A DNA stretch of 30,000 nucleotides from Neocallimastix lanati (nom. inval.) (GCA_016946835.1 JACVTC010000031.1:702501-732500), one strand, 5' to 3'. Shown: positions 1-13,194, counted from the stretch's first letter. A program made the numbers and translations. Notes: generated by a model from the sequence alone, not told the origin.

Positions 1-55
1 TATCATAATTTTCTTCAGGTTTTTTAAGAGATTGATTTCTTTTAAAAAGTTTCAT
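1..55 (-). CDS. Probable 5' end of an unidentified gene (partial, runs off the left edge)
   Basis: On the minus strand an ATG at 55 opens a frame that stays open to the window edge and reads MKLFKRNQSLKKPEENYD (18 codons plus one base). The ATG is preceded by A-rich sequence (AATAAA), as for the other starts here. The stretch is richer in G and C and more codon-like than the A/T desert beside it. Eighteen residues are too few to name a family. It is basic and polar with no signal peptide or membrane segment visible. It could instead be an internal exon or a chance opening; the call rests on start context and composition only. Confidence 0.45.
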   Translation of the reverse strand, partial: MKLFKRNQSLKKPEENYD

Positions 56-779
56 TTTATTGTTTCTTATTTATTATCAATGATTAAATATATTATAGAA
101 TAATAAAATAATAGAAAAGAAAAAAGAAAAAAATTATATAATTTATTGATAATGCATTCCAACAAAACTTTCTTTCTTTTATAATTTTTCTTTTTTAAAT
201 TTTAAAATTATATTAATACTATATATTTAATAAATTACAAATATTCTTAATATGTTATTATATATAAAATATCTTTATTGGTAAAAAAATAAAAAAATAA
301 AAAAATAAAAAAATAATTAATTAATTATTTTCTTTTTTTTGGTTTTTGTTTTAAGTTTTTTGTTCTTTTTAGTAATAATTTAAATTATTATATTTTTAAA
401 TAATATATGAAAATTAAATTTGGCCTAAATGTAGTTTATTGAAAGTTTTTGTTTATGATTTTTGTAAAATAACTAGTATTTATATATATACATTTATATA
501 AATATTTATGATTAGTTTAATATTTTATAATTTTTTTAATTTTTTTTTTATTTTATTTTTTAATTAAAAAATTATTTTATAAAAAGTAATTTTTGATTTC
601 CATTTAATTAAAGCTTTTTTTATATGATATTCTTTATATAAAATTAAATAAAAAGAACGAATTATAAATATATATTTACATAAATAATAAAAATAAAAAA
701 TAAAAGAAAGAAAATAAAAATTAAAAATTAAAAAAATAATATGAATTATAGTTTAATTATTAAATATATATAAACTATT

Positions 780-905
780 ATTTATTATTTATTATTACTT
801 ATTTATTAGTTATTAGTTATTATTTAATTATTTATTATTTTATTATTCAATTATTTAATTACTATTTATTATTTATTATTTATTATTTATTATTCAATTA
901 TTTAT
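780..905. repeat. Imperfect TTATTAT heptamer array
   Basis: Tandem TTATTAT-type heptamers are broken by the variant TTATTCAATTATTTA, which appears twice here. The same unit and the same variant recur in the arrays near the right end of the window. Confidence 0.7.
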
Positions 906-1535
906 ATATTTTTTATTTTATATATATTTTATATATCTTTGTATTTTATTTTAGTTTCTAAATTTGTTAACTATAATATTAATTAATTATATATATAAAA
1001 TATATTGAATAATTTATTATAATCTAAATATATATTATTAATAATTCCTTAAACGTTACTTTTAATAAAAAGATATCCCTTTTTTGTTAATTTTTTTTTT
1101 TACTGATTTATTCTAAAATAAATTATATTTATTACAATTTTGACTATATATTTGAAATAAATTGCTTTTCATATATTTAATTTATGTTTATATTATATTC
1201 AATTATATATTCAATTATATATTCCATATATTCTTTATTTTTTAAATTTAATAATTTTTTTTTTATTTTTTCTGACTTTTTATATTCTATACCTTTTTTA
1301 TTTTAGCTTTATTTTATAGATATAATAGTTCTATTATTGAAGATATTTTGCTTCTATTTATATATTAACGGTTCATTTTTTTATATATATAAAACATAAA
1401 AAAAAACATTGTTAATAATTTCATTCTGTGATATATAACAGCTATTAAAATATTTATAAGAAAAATGAACTTGGAAATGTTATTCATAAATTATTATATT
1501 ATTTTTAAACCATTTTTTTCATTATATTGATATTT

Positions 1536-1566
<31 letters not shown>

Positions 1567-2644
1567 TAAGATATAATATCTATTTTTATTCTTTTTATTA
1601 TTTATTATTTAAAAAAAAAATACTATAATATATATTTATGAATTTTTGAGGTAATTATAAATTAAAATAGTAAAATAATTCTATTTTCCTATAAAATTTT
1701 AAAATCTAAATTTAAATCTCATATTCATTTTTATAAATGTATTTTTCCCTTAATATTTATTGTCAATATAATAATTAACAAATTTTGAAATTACTAATAA
1801 TAGTTCCTTGGTTATATTATCAAAATTTATATTTCCATTTCTCTTTACCATAATTATTATCGTAAATTTTTAAAACTATTAAAAGATTTTCAGGTTATAA
1901 ATAAAATTATTTTTTTTTTAATATATTTGTTATAATAAAATAATAAAAAAAAAAAGGAATATTTACTTTCAATTGTCCCAAGAATTTCTTATGTTGATTT
2001 TTAAATTTATTAATTTATTATTGTTAAAATTTATTTTCATTTAATATTACTTTGTTTTTGTATTATTAATATTTTTGTTCTTTCAATTTATATTAATAAT
2101 GTTATGAATAAAAATATTTCTTCATAATTAATATAATAAAATTTTTAATTCGTTTTTTCTATTTTAGTTTATATTTTTATAATTCCTTTTATATTTATAT
2201 TGTTAAATATTTATAATAGATTACTTCTTTAAATAAAGAAAATAAAAATTTTTTTAATTTAAATAACATAAAAAAAATTTTTTAAAGAAATTATTTCGTT
2301 ATATATATATATATTTATTTATTTACTAATATAATTATCATTTTTACTTTATCCATAAATATATAAAATATTACATTGATATAATAAATATTTATATATA
2401 AATATAATAATAAAAAAAAAAAAAAGATTTTTATTTAAGAAGCTAATTAATAAATGTAATATAATTTTAATATTTTTATTTTCCTTTATGCCTTTTTTTT
2501 TCTTATTGTACTATCTTCAGTACAATAAAAGTTTATTGTAATCATTAATTAAAATTTATATGAATTATTAACAAAATATGTAATAGTATAATTTAATTTT
2601 AATATTTATTAATAGTTAATATTCATTAGTATTAAAAAAAATAT

Positions 2645-2760
2645 TTATTATTTATTAATAGTTAATAGTTAATAGTTAATAGCTAATATATTTAATAGTT
2701 AATATTTATTATTAAATACTCTTTTTATTATTATTTTTTATTATTTATTATTTAATTATT
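2645..2760. repeat. TTAATAG tandem repeats with TACTCTTTT element
   Basis: Five or so TTAATAG heptamers are followed at about 2707-2730 by TTATTAAATACTCTTTTTATT and then ATT-rich sequence. The AAATACTCTTTT block is the same motif that interrupts the heptamer array at 29389 and 29506. Confidence 0.6.
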
Positions 2761-2982
2761 ATTCAAAGATGACTATTAAATTCTATTTATTAATAAATTA
2801 TAAATAAAGTTTTATAGTTTTTTTGATAACTATTTAAAATGTCAATTTCAATATATTATATTATATATAATAAATATATAAAATTTATGGTAAAAATTAA
2901 TTCCATCATATAAAATAAAAAATATATTTATAATAAATAAGATTATTATTAAAAATTTTAATTTTAATGTTAACTTTATTTA

Positions 2983-3053
2983 TTATTAAATTTATTTTTA
3001 TTAAATTTATTTATTATTAAATTTATTTATTATTAAATTTATTTATTATTAAT
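2983..3053. repeat. 16-bp tandem repeat, about four copies
   Basis: The unit AAATTTATTTATTATT repeats head to tail about four times with almost no variation. Confidence 0.7.
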
Positions 3054-3511
3054 TTTAGGTAATGAATAGTAAATTAATTTTTATTAAATGTCATATATTA
3101 TTAATTAAAAAAGAATATCCAGAGATTGAATGACAAATTAAAAAAAAATATATATAAATAAATAATTTATATATAGGAATAAAATTTATAAATGCAAAAC
3201 TTTATTTATTATTGTTTTAAATGTAGAGATTTTAAACTGTAGAATTTGTGAAAATGTATATGAAAAATTAATAAATCAAATCAAAATAAAATAATTAAAA
3301 TAAAAATAATAATTATTAAAATAAAAATAGTAAAAAATTCCTTTAAAATAATATTAAATAAATTTTGAATTGAAATAAAAATATAAAATTTTTTACCAAT
3401 ACAATACATTAATATTTAATAATTATTACTATCAAGAGATAAACAAATGGATGAATTATTAATATAAATATACTTTAGAAAACAATATAAAAAAACAATA
3501 TTTAATCTCGA

Positions 3512-3585
3512 AAATGTATATTAAATGAGAATTGACAATGTATATTAAATCAGAATTGATAAAGTGTGTTAAATGAGAATTGAAA
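3512..3585. repeat. ~24-bp tandem repeat, three copies
   Basis: Three successive copies share the core TTAAATGAGAATTGA with small differences (the second reads AAATCAGAATTGA). Confidence 0.6.
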
Positions 3586-3852
3586 TATAATTTAAATTAT
3601 ATAAGAAAAAGGAAAAATGTTGAAAATTTCTTTTTTCTAGATTGATCTATAATAATAATATCAAGAAAATAAAAAATATATAGTTAGCTTTACATTAAAA
3701 GTTAAATATTATTATTATTATATGAATTTTTATTTTATGAATTTATAAATTCCTATTGTTACAAATTGACAATAATTATAATTATATTTCTTATTCAAAC
3801 GGCTTTTAAAGTATTACATGAAATATATTATTATTGTACAGAATAAATAGTA

Positions 3853-3894
3853 CGGAATACAGAATACAGAATACAGAATACAGAATACAGAATA
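3853..3894. repeat. AGAATAC heptamer microsatellite
   Basis: Five to six near-perfect copies of AGAATAC. It stands out for containing G and C on each unit in an otherwise A/T region. Confidence 0.8.
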
Positions 3895-6067
3895 ATTAAT
3901 CATATTTATATATATCTTTATGTGTATATATATATATATATTTTTTATAAAAAAAAAAAAAAAGTAAAGCTTTTAATCCTTAATGAAAAAAATTATTGAA
4001 TTATTTTTTTTTATTTTATATAATTTTTTTGCCGTAGAAAAATCTAAATAAAAAAAAGGTTTTGTAACTTTATTTATTATTAAAATTAAATTATTTTAAT
4101 TTTTAATTTATTTAGTATATATTAATAAGAATTTAATAAGAATTAAAAAATCAAATAATTAAATTAAATTTATAGTTTTGTGTAACTTTCCAAGATTAAA
4201 AATTCAATTTTCCATCCAATAAAAATAGAGACAGTTAAAATTTTATACACTTTTTTTTTTTTTATTTTATGAATTTCCAAATCTAGATTAATTTTTATCT
4301 TTGAAATATTATTAAATAAAGTTTTTGAAACTATTCTCCGGAAGAGGATATAAAAATAACAATAAAAAGAATAATAAAAATATTTATTTATTTAAAAGAA
4401 TTATAAAGTTAAAAGTAATAAAAAAGCCTATTTAAACTTAAAAAATTATTTCCTGTTGTTTTTGTAATAATGAATGAAAAAGAAAAATCATTAGTATTAT
4501 AATATTTTTATAAATAATATAAATTAATAACTACATATAATATAATAGTTTTATACAGTATGTAAAATAATTTATTTTAATTATTATAATTAAATTTATA
4601 TTAAATATCTATATATTAGCAATAACTAAAATTTAATATTTTTTTTAACATATAAAAAAAATTATATTTTCTTTGCATTATTAATTTTATAATTAATGAT
4701 GAATAGTTATTAAAAATATATTTATATATGTATATATACTTATATATATCTGATTAACTCATGTTTTAATGAAGATTGAATCCGGTAAAGGCTAATCTCA
4801 TTTATAATAATTTAAAAAAAATTTTTTTTTTTTTTTTGGTTAGTTTATAATATTTCTTAAAATTATTTCTTTAATGAAATTTTAAATATTATAAAATAAT
4901 AAAAAATTTATTGATAAATTATTTTATATTAATAAAATATTCATCAATTCCTGTTAAAATGGATGTAATTTCTTTCTTTTTTATTTTTTTTATTTCTTAA
5001 TTTTAAAAGATTTTTCTTAAATTTTAATTTAAATTAATATTATAACAGAACATTCTCTTTATATGTATAAATTATTCTTATAATTATTATTATTATTATT
5101 AATTATTATTATTATTAATTATTATAATTATTATTACTATAATAATTATTATTATTTTAGTATTTGTAAAGATTGTATTATTAATATTACTAATAGTATT
5201 ATTAACATTATTATTATTATTATTATTAGCATTAGTATTACTATATTATTATTTACAAAGTATTAAAAGTTGGTTAAATATATTTAATTAATAGATTTAA
5301 TTAACCGATATATTGAATTCTGTATTAATGATATGCTGTATTTTCAAGAAACTATATATAAAAATACTAATGTAATATTTTTTATATAAATTTTCCTTAA
5401 AAATTAATAATTTATCTATATTTAGTTTAATGATAGTTTTCAATTTAAGATTTGCTATCTGAATTTTATTATAATAACAATAACGTTGGTCAATATTTTT
5501 TTTAAAAATTTTATTGAAATATTGTTATTTATTTTGACTCTTTAATAATATATAAATATTTTGTTTTTAATATTAAAAAAAAAAAAAATCCTCCTTAATA
5601 TAAAGTTCTTTAGTGTAATTTATAATTAAATATTCTAAATTATATATATTGTTAATCCTTAACTTTTATTATAAATTGAATTAATGTTTTAAAAATAAAA
5701 TTATTATAAATTGAATGAATGTATTATAAATAAAATTAGTATAATAATAAAAATAAATAAATTAATATATATATATGGACTTTGTTTAAGTCAATATTTT
5801 TAGTTGTAAAAATACATTGAAGTTGGTAATTTTTGTTAATTAATATATTAATATATTACAACCCATTAATACAAAAGATATAGATAATAAAGGTGATAAA
5901 AAAGGTGCTTAAATAGTACATCATTATAAATAACTATATTTAATTATAATTAGGTGGAAAAATGGAAAATAAAGATTGATTAGACATAGTTTAACTAAAT
6001 TTTTATAAATCTATTAATGTATATTATATCAAACAATACTGGAAAATCTTGAATAATATGAATAATT

Positions 6068-6111
<44 letters not shown>

Positions 6112-6311
6112 ATAATCAATATTTAAATCTATAAAAAAAACTAAAATATAGTATTAATCCAAGTCTTAATTTATTTAAATATATAAAATAATATATATAT
6201 ATTTATATTTATATATTATATTAATAATTATTATCTGATTAAGGCTGAAAATAACATATAGTATTTAATAATATAAAATATTTAAACATGTCAATTATTA
6301 TTTTAAATATA

Positions 6312-6985
6312 TTGATCTTTAATCAATTATTAATATATATATATATTTTTTAAAATTTTTAAATAAAAAAATAAAAACTATTTTTGAATCATTGAATATT
6401 GTATTAATGAAACTGTTGGTTTTTCTATACGTATATAATATGAATATTATTTATTATGTTTTTTTATCATATTAAAAATTGATACATTCCTAAATATTGT
6501 TAATTTAATGACTATACTTTGGATTCTTTATATTAAAATATATATGTATATATATAAGAAAAATGAAAAGAATATACAATATTTTTTTTCAAATTGATTA
6601 AAAAAAAAAATAAATTTACTATAAATAATATTTTTATAACAAATAGTAATTTATTGATCTTTAATCAAATATTAATATATATTTATTTTTAAATATTTAA
6701 ATAAAAAATAAATACTATTTTTGAATCATTGAATATTGAATTAATGAAACTGTTAGTTTTTCTCTATGTATATAATATGAATATTACTTATTATGATTTT
6801 TTATATTATTAAAAAACGATACATTTCTAAATATTGTTAATTTAAAGACTATATTTTGTAACCTTTATATTAAAATATATACATGTATATATAAAAGACA
6901 AATGAAAAAAATATACAATATTTTTTTTTAATTGATAAAAAAAAATAAATTTACTATAAAAAATATTTTTATAACAAATAATAAA
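6312..6985. repeat. Tandem duplication of a ~335-bp non-coding segment
   Basis: Copy 1 (about 6312-6649) and copy 2 (about 6654-6985) run in parallel from TTGATCTTTAATCAA through TTTTTGAATCATTGAATATT, TTAATGAAACTGTT and TAAATATTGTTAATTTAA to TTTTTATAACAAATA. Differences are scattered substitutions and small indels in A/T runs, so the duplication is not recent. No reading frame is preserved. Confidence 0.85.
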
Positions 6986-8121
6986 TGTGTTAAAAAAACT
7001 TTTTTTTTTCTATAACTACTATTGCTATTTTAAATTAAATGGTTATTATTTGATTAAAAAAAAAAAATATAAGAAAAAAAATATATTAAAAATAAAGAAT
7101 TAGCATAATAGAAATTATTTCATGGTAACCAATCCTTTTTTCAAATTAATTGATTATATGAATAGTTTAATTAATATTTCTTTCTCTTTTAAGTATTGAT
7201 AATGAATTTTATTCAATTTATAAATCCATATTTTGGAATTATTAAAATTAAAAAGCAATACTAATATATATGTTGATATAATCATTGATAAAAAAAAAAA
7301 AATTAAAGTTAAAAAGAAAAAAAAAAAATACGTAAAAGTAATAACTAAAAAAAAATTTTTTTAAATATTATAATAAATAATAGATATAATACATCTAATT
7401 ACTTTTAATTATTTAATAATTTTTTCTTTAAATATATTTATGATTATTATTATATAGTAAAATAAATATTATTTATAATATAAAATATTTCATAATATCT
7501 GTTATCATTTTAAACTAGTTAGATTTAATTAATTTAATGTTGTAATCTATTTTTTTAATAATAACATTCTCGTAATATTATAATATAGATTATTAACCAT
7601 ATATAACAGTTTTATCTTTTTAACAATACTACAACATACTTTTTTCAACTTTAAACAAAATATTAATTTTTTTTTATTAGCTATTCCAATAAATTTATGA
7701 ATAATTTTCATTTTTGTAATTACACGTGACATTTACAATTAAGAAATAATTTTTATATAAATTTATGTATTAGCCAATAATTCATAAAAAGTAATAGTTA
7801 CTAAGCGATTGGATTATTTTTAAATATATGTATATATATATTTTTTTTTTTTTTTTTTTTTTTCTGTAATTTTTATTATTAAAGTCAAATATTGAAGAAT
7901 TGAAAATTATAATTTAAAAAAATATATTTATTTTTTTAAACCTTCTTTATGCTTTTAATAAAAATAAAATAAATTTAATAATATTTTTTTTTTTTATTTT
8001 AGATATATCATATTTATTTATTACTATAGAAATTATTTAATAATATTATTGTGCTATATATATATATACATAAAATTTTGTTTATAATTTATTATTCATT
8101 TTAATTAATCATAATATCATA

Positions 8122-8492
8122 ATGGAAGAAGACGACGAAATTGGTAATTCTTCAATAAACTAAAATTTTAAAAACGAAATAAAATTAAAATAGCAATAAT
8201 TAAAAGAAAAATAAATATTAAACCCTAAATAAAAATATTTATTAAAATATTAAAAATATTAATATTACTAATTTTTATAATTGTTATCTTTTTATAATAT
8301 ATAATATATATATATATATAAATTATATTGTTTTGAAATCTAATTTTAAAATTTGAAACAAAAAATTCTTTTAATAATATTTAAATGAAAATTTAATTAT
8401 TTTATATATAAAAAATATTAAAATATGCGTTATATGCTTCACTTAAATTAAATGGATAATCATTTTATTGAATTTGTGAAATCTCTCTCTCT

Positions 8493-8539
<47 letters not shown>

Positions 8540-9427
8540 TATATAATAGTTCAAGAAATTGATATTTTTTTATCTAATCCAAAAAATCCTCATTACTTAT
8601 TACAATACCCAATAAGAACTCAACCATTTAATGAAAATAATTTTCCAGTTGAAGCTAGGATTAAGCCAAATGCACAACAATTAGAATTGGATTTAACATT
8701 AAATACCAGAGCAAGTACTTATGATAGACAAAAGGCTGATGAATTAGCAAGAGGTTTAGTTGAAGAAAGTAGTATTGGTCCAGGTCGTAGACTTATAAAA
8801 AAAGCAGATACTTTAGAAAAACAAACATTATCTTCCTCATTGTTACCAAAAAATGGAAATTATATGTTTGGTTTAATTAAAAATGGTAAAATTATTATTA
8901 CTAATAATAATATATATATATTTTTTAAATAGTTTAATATTTAAAAAATGATAAAAATGATTAACATTTCTTTTTTTAATTTTGATTAAAATTATTTATG
9001 AATAATATATTCAAAAAACTTTTTCACTACTTATTATAATTAAAATTAAAATTTGTATTAAATAATATATATATATATAATATATACTTGTATAAATAGA
9101 TGGTCTTCATATTTCACCAATTACATCATTATTACAACTTCGTCCAAATTTTAAATATTTAGATAATATCGATAAAATTGAAAAATTAAAGAGTTCAAAG
9201 GAAAATGAAGAAGAACAGGAACCAGTTTCAAGACTTGTTCAAGTAAATATCAAATTACTTTTATTTTTATTTTATTATATTTATAAAAGAAATAAGAAAG
9301 AAAAATATTAATTATATAATATATAAAATATTATATAAAATTTTGAAATTTTGAAATTATGAAATTAATTTATTATAAAAATATATATTTTGCTTTTTCA
9401 AATTATAATTAAATTTGAAATTTCTTC

Positions 9428-9496
<69 letters not shown>

Positions 9497-10979
9497 GATG
9501 CAAGTTAAAAAGACTGAAGCAACAACATTACAAGATGAAATCTTAATTCAACAAAGAATGGCAGAAGAAGAACCATGGACAGAATTACAAATATTTATGC
9601 CAGAGGTATTAAATAAAAATATTATTATATTCTTTATATCTTTGTAATATATATATATATATTGATGATATTTATTATTAAATAAATATAAAACAAAAAC
9701 AAAAACAAAAATAAAATAAAAAATAAAAAAAAAAAAAAAAAAAAAAAATAGACTGAAGAATCAAAAAATAATAATGAAATATCAACTGAAGTTAAAAAAG
9801 AAATAACTTTCAACGAAAATACAGAGGATTACCTTGATCAAATTCATCCTTATGTTTCTACAACAGAGTAAATATCTCTCTCCATATTTCTAATATTAAT
9901 TTATACTATTAATATATAAAATTTAATTTTATATATTATAATGAAAATAAAATAAAGTAAAATGAAAAATTATTTTATAATAATTATTAATATTATATAT
10001 ATATATATGTTTTAAAAAATTATTTACTTAGAAATATTGAAAAGTCTTATAGTTATTCACAAGGTTTACCATTAAACGATATTCATACATTACCATTAGG
10101 CCCACAAATAAGATCATTAATATTAAATGGTAAGAAAAAAAGAAAGAAAAATAAATTATTACTTTAATTCATTATAGTAATTATAAACATATTAATATTA
10201 ATATTAATATTAATTATTATTATTATTATTATTATTGATATTTTTGTTATTTTCTATTTTTAATAATAAATTTATTTTTAAATTATTATTATTGTTTTTT
10301 ATTTATAATAATAAATTTTTATTTAAATTATTATTATTATTGTTGTTGTTGCTGTTATTGTTATTATAGCTTTTATTTTATCATTTGATGATATAAAGAA
10401 ACTTATAAAATCTGATGCAAGTGAAGAAGCCATTCTTAAAGAAGTAGAAAAGTATGCTGTTTTAATAAAAGGAAATTGGATATTAAAGAGGTAATTAATT
10501 GATAATACATAAATATATATATATATATATTTATAATAAATAGTGATAAATATATTAAATTAATTAAAAATAAAAATATTAAAATATTAAATATACAAAT
10601 ATAATTTATATTTACTAAACTGATAAATTTTTTTATATATTTATATGTAAACATATATATATATATATTATATACATTAATAAAGTGAAATTTCATATAA
10701 GAATTATCCATACCATGCACGTCAATATCTTCTTTCCTTATTTAAAACTCAACATTATGTTAATAGAAAAGAATTTATAGATTTTACCCATATTTATCCA
10801 CAAATGAGTTATGAAATGTTTTCTGAAATTGCAATCTGTGAACGTGGTAAGAATAGTAAGGGATGGCAATTAAAACTTCCACATAATAAGGCATTTGAAA
10901 AAAAGTAAGTATTTACCTACGTCATAATAATAATAATAATAATAATGAAATCTCATTTTTATACTTATACGTCTTTCCA

Positions 10980-11025
<46 letters not shown>

Positions 11026-11727
11026 TTAAAATCTTAAAAATATAATTATATATATAAAATCAACTTAAATTAGACATCCAGATATAGTTAGTAGACAAAA
11101 TGAAGAATTCAATAAAGAATTAGCTTTGTAAGTTTTCTTTTATTTATTTATTTAATTATTTATTTTTTTTTTATTTTTTTTTTTTTATTTTTATTTTTTT
11201 TTTTTTTTTTTATATAATTTATTTTATTTTTATTTTTATTTCTATTTTTAATAAATAAAATAAAAATTATAAATTCTATTATTTATATTATATATATTAA
11301 AAATTAAAAATTAAAAATTAATTCCCCATTCTTTTTTTTTTTTTTTTGTTTGTTTGTTTGTTTTTATTTTATTAGATCAATGAAAATTTTAAATAAAACT
11401 AATAGTCTTCCAACAAAATCAAAATCCAAGAGTGCTGATACTATGGAAGTAGATAGTGTTGAAGAAGAAGATATTAAAATTGTAAAACTTAACGATGATT
11501 TACTTAGTCCATTCCATTACAATATTAAGGGTCAAACAGTGGATGAACAACTTGATAATTTAATTCTTCAATTATTTAAAAATTATGGTGTATTGAAAAC
11601 AACATATATTATGAGTTTAATTAATATTCGTCAACGTTCAGGTAGATAACAATTTTTTTTTTTTTAATAAATCTATAACTATATATATAAATATAATATA
11701 GAATATAAAAATTATTTAAGAATATGA

Positions 11728-11764
<37 letters not shown>

Positions 11765-11857
11765 TTCATCATTATTATATTAATTATAAATTTAAATTAT
11801 AAATATTTAAATATATATAATTTTCTTTTATAAATTTATTTTAAAAAATTGTCATAA

Positions 11858-11892
<35 letters not shown>

Positions 11893-12098
11893 CAAATTAA
11901 AATTAAAAAAAAAAAAAAAAAGGATTGGCTTCAAATAAAATTCGTGATAATGTCACTCAATCCATGATAAGAGCAAAACTTAATCAACATTGTATTGCTA
12001 TTCGTAAGAATGTTTATGCCTTAAAAACTTCTGGTGATGATCAAGTTGATACTGTAAGTATAAATTAAAGTTAAAAAAAAAAAATACTATAAAGATGA

Positions 12099-12137
<39 letters not shown>

Positions 12138-12300
12138 AAAAGAAAATTTATATAAAATATTAATCAAAAAATTAAAAAATTGTTATAAATTAAAAATTAA
12201 AAATATAATTTTTTTTTTATTATATATATATATATATATAATCATAATATTAATAATACAAAAAAAAAAAATAAAAATAAAAATAATAACAATTATAATT

Positions 12301-12341
<41 letters not shown>

Positions 12342-12552
12342 TAATAATAATAAAAAGTATCGTCAACTTTTAATTAAATACTTCGAAAAGAATCAAAATA
12401 TTCAAAAAAGTATTGTTAATAAATTGGTGACAGCCGCTTCATTAAGTAAGATTCCAAATCCAATTTATAATAAAATATTGAAAGAATTAGCTACCTCTCA
12501 TGGAGCAACCTGGACATTAAAATCTGGTATTCCAGATGAAGTTCTTGAATAA
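8122..12552 (+). CDS. RPC37: DNA-directed RNA polymerase III subunit RPC5 (Rpc37/POLR3E), 12 exons
   Basis: This subunit forms a heterodimer with RPC4 (Rpc53) on the lobe of nuclear RNA polymerase III and acts in initiation, termination and reinitiation on tRNA, 5S and U6 genes. Exons: 8122-8143, 8550-8885, 9100-9242, 9498-9605, 9752-9867, 10032-10129, 10370-10490, 10686-10904, 11074-11127, 11376-11641, 11923-12053, 12358-12552. All introns are GT-AG, all phases join, and the product is 602 residues. Family hallmarks seen: EIDIFLSNP then HYLLQYPIR (about 10-30), ARIKPNAQQLELDL, GLHISPITSLLQLRPNFKYL (121-140), EEPWTELQIF (about 190-202), winged-helix-like LPLGPQIRSLI with KGNWILKS (about 260-316), and a C-terminal winged helix ending GATWTLKSG (539-602). 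The ATG at 8122 gives MEEDDEI and splices in phase to VQEIDIF, matching the acidic N-terminus of the family. Length is closer to human RPC5 (708) than to budding-yeast Rpc37 (282). Lengths quoted are from memory of the family. Confidence 0.93.
8144..8549 (+). other. RPC5 intron 1 with long T run as pyrimidine tract
   Basis: The donor is G|GTAATT and the acceptor ATAATAG|TT. A CT repeat and then an uninterrupted T run (about 8496-8538) sit directly upstream of the acceptor. The join restores GTT (Val) and links MEEDDEI to VQEID. Confidence 0.85.
9430..9494 (+). repeat. (AAT)n microsatellite at the 3' end of RPC5 intron 3
   Basis: About 20 AAT/ATA units run up to AAAAAG, the acceptor for the exon starting ATG CAA GTT. 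Read through, the repeat would encode polyasparagine, but the upstream donor at 9243 and the in-phase join show it is intronic. Confidence 0.75.
12302..12355 (+). repeat. (AAT)n microsatellite at the 3' end of RPC5 intron 11
   Basis: A second AAT repeat ends in AAAAAG immediately before the last exon (TAT CGT CAA). The arrangement closely resembles that of intron 3. Confidence 0.75.
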
Positions 12553-12917
12553 GAATTCTTTTTTTTTTTTTTTTTTTTTTATTTATTTATTTATTTATTA
12601 TTATTATTTTTAAAATTAATTTTATATTCTATACATAGATATAAAAATAAGAAAAAAAAAAAAAAAAAAAAAAAAGATAATATTGAATATTGAATAATAA
12701 AATAGTTTAATAAAAATAATATAAAATAAATAATAATAATAATAAAAAAAAAAAAAAAAAAATTAAATAAAAAAAAAAAAATTAAATAAATAAAAAATAA
12801 ATAATTTATTAAAAAAAAAAAATTTTTTTTTATTGTCTTTTAAAAATAATTAAATTATTTATTTATTAATTAATAATAATTCATGGAGTCAATGGAAGAA
12901 ACCTATCAATTTATTTT
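12553..12917. other. RPC5 3' flank
   Basis: After the TAA at 12550-12552 come T and A homopolymers and AATAAA-like A/T sequence, which probably include the 3' UTR and polyadenylation signal. No further coding sequence is visible before the LTR-like repeat begins. Confidence 0.5.
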
Positions 12918-13089
12918 TAAGAGAAAATAAAAAAAAAATGTTTTTATTATTAATTAAAGTTTATTTTATTAAAATATTTATTATTTAGTTTATTAACAAA
13001 AAAAAAAAAAAAAAAAAAAAAAAATTTAACAAAATTAAACTAAATGAGGCTTGATATTAATACAATGATACAATGATATTATTTTAACA
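12918..13089 (-). repeat. Left (3') LTR of the copia relic
   Basis: This direct copy of 16553-16725 shares TAAGAGAAAATAAAA, TTTATTATTAATTAAA, TTTATTATTTAG, a long A run, ACAAAATTAAA, TTGAGGCTTGATA-like sequence and ACAATGATATTATTTTAACA. On the minus strand it starts TGTTAAAATA, fitting the TGTT start usual for copia LTRs. The other end (TTTTCTCTTA) lacks the canonical CA. Confidence 0.75.
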
Positions 13090-13194
13090 ATAAATTAGAT
13101 AATGTCATTTAAAATACAAAGAGAATAATTTACTCTTAACGAAATAATTAATATAATTTTTTAAAAAACTAATTTAATTCACTTCATATAATTT

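Larger units (their letters stand above)
56..8121. other. Gene-free A/T desert with simple repeats
   Basis: About 8 kb of almost pure A/T with frequent stops in all frames. I saw no exon-like stretch with balanced codons and no tRNA- or rRNA-like G+C island. It contains homopolymers (for example an A run at 6069-6110), AT and AAT microsatellites, short tandem repeats and a ~335-bp tandem duplication, listed separately. The 61-codon minus-strand frame at 7547-7732 is Lys/Ile/Leu/Tyr-only, as expected from random A/T sequence, and is not called as a gene. Confidence 0.75.

Noticed and set aside
4770-4800. Possible tRNA T-arm (TTGAATCCGGT) in the left desert
   Set aside because: No matching acceptor, D or anticodon stems can be drawn around it on either strand.
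7547-7732. 61-residue minus-strand Lys/Ile-rich frame
   Set aside because: Composition matches random A/T sequence, and it has no splice partners or recognisable motif.
9390-9647. 85-residue frame with a polyasparagine run
   Set aside because: The polyasparagine part is the intronic AAT repeat. Only 9498-9605 is coding, as RPC5 exon 4, shown by the in-phase joins and by EEPWTELQIF.
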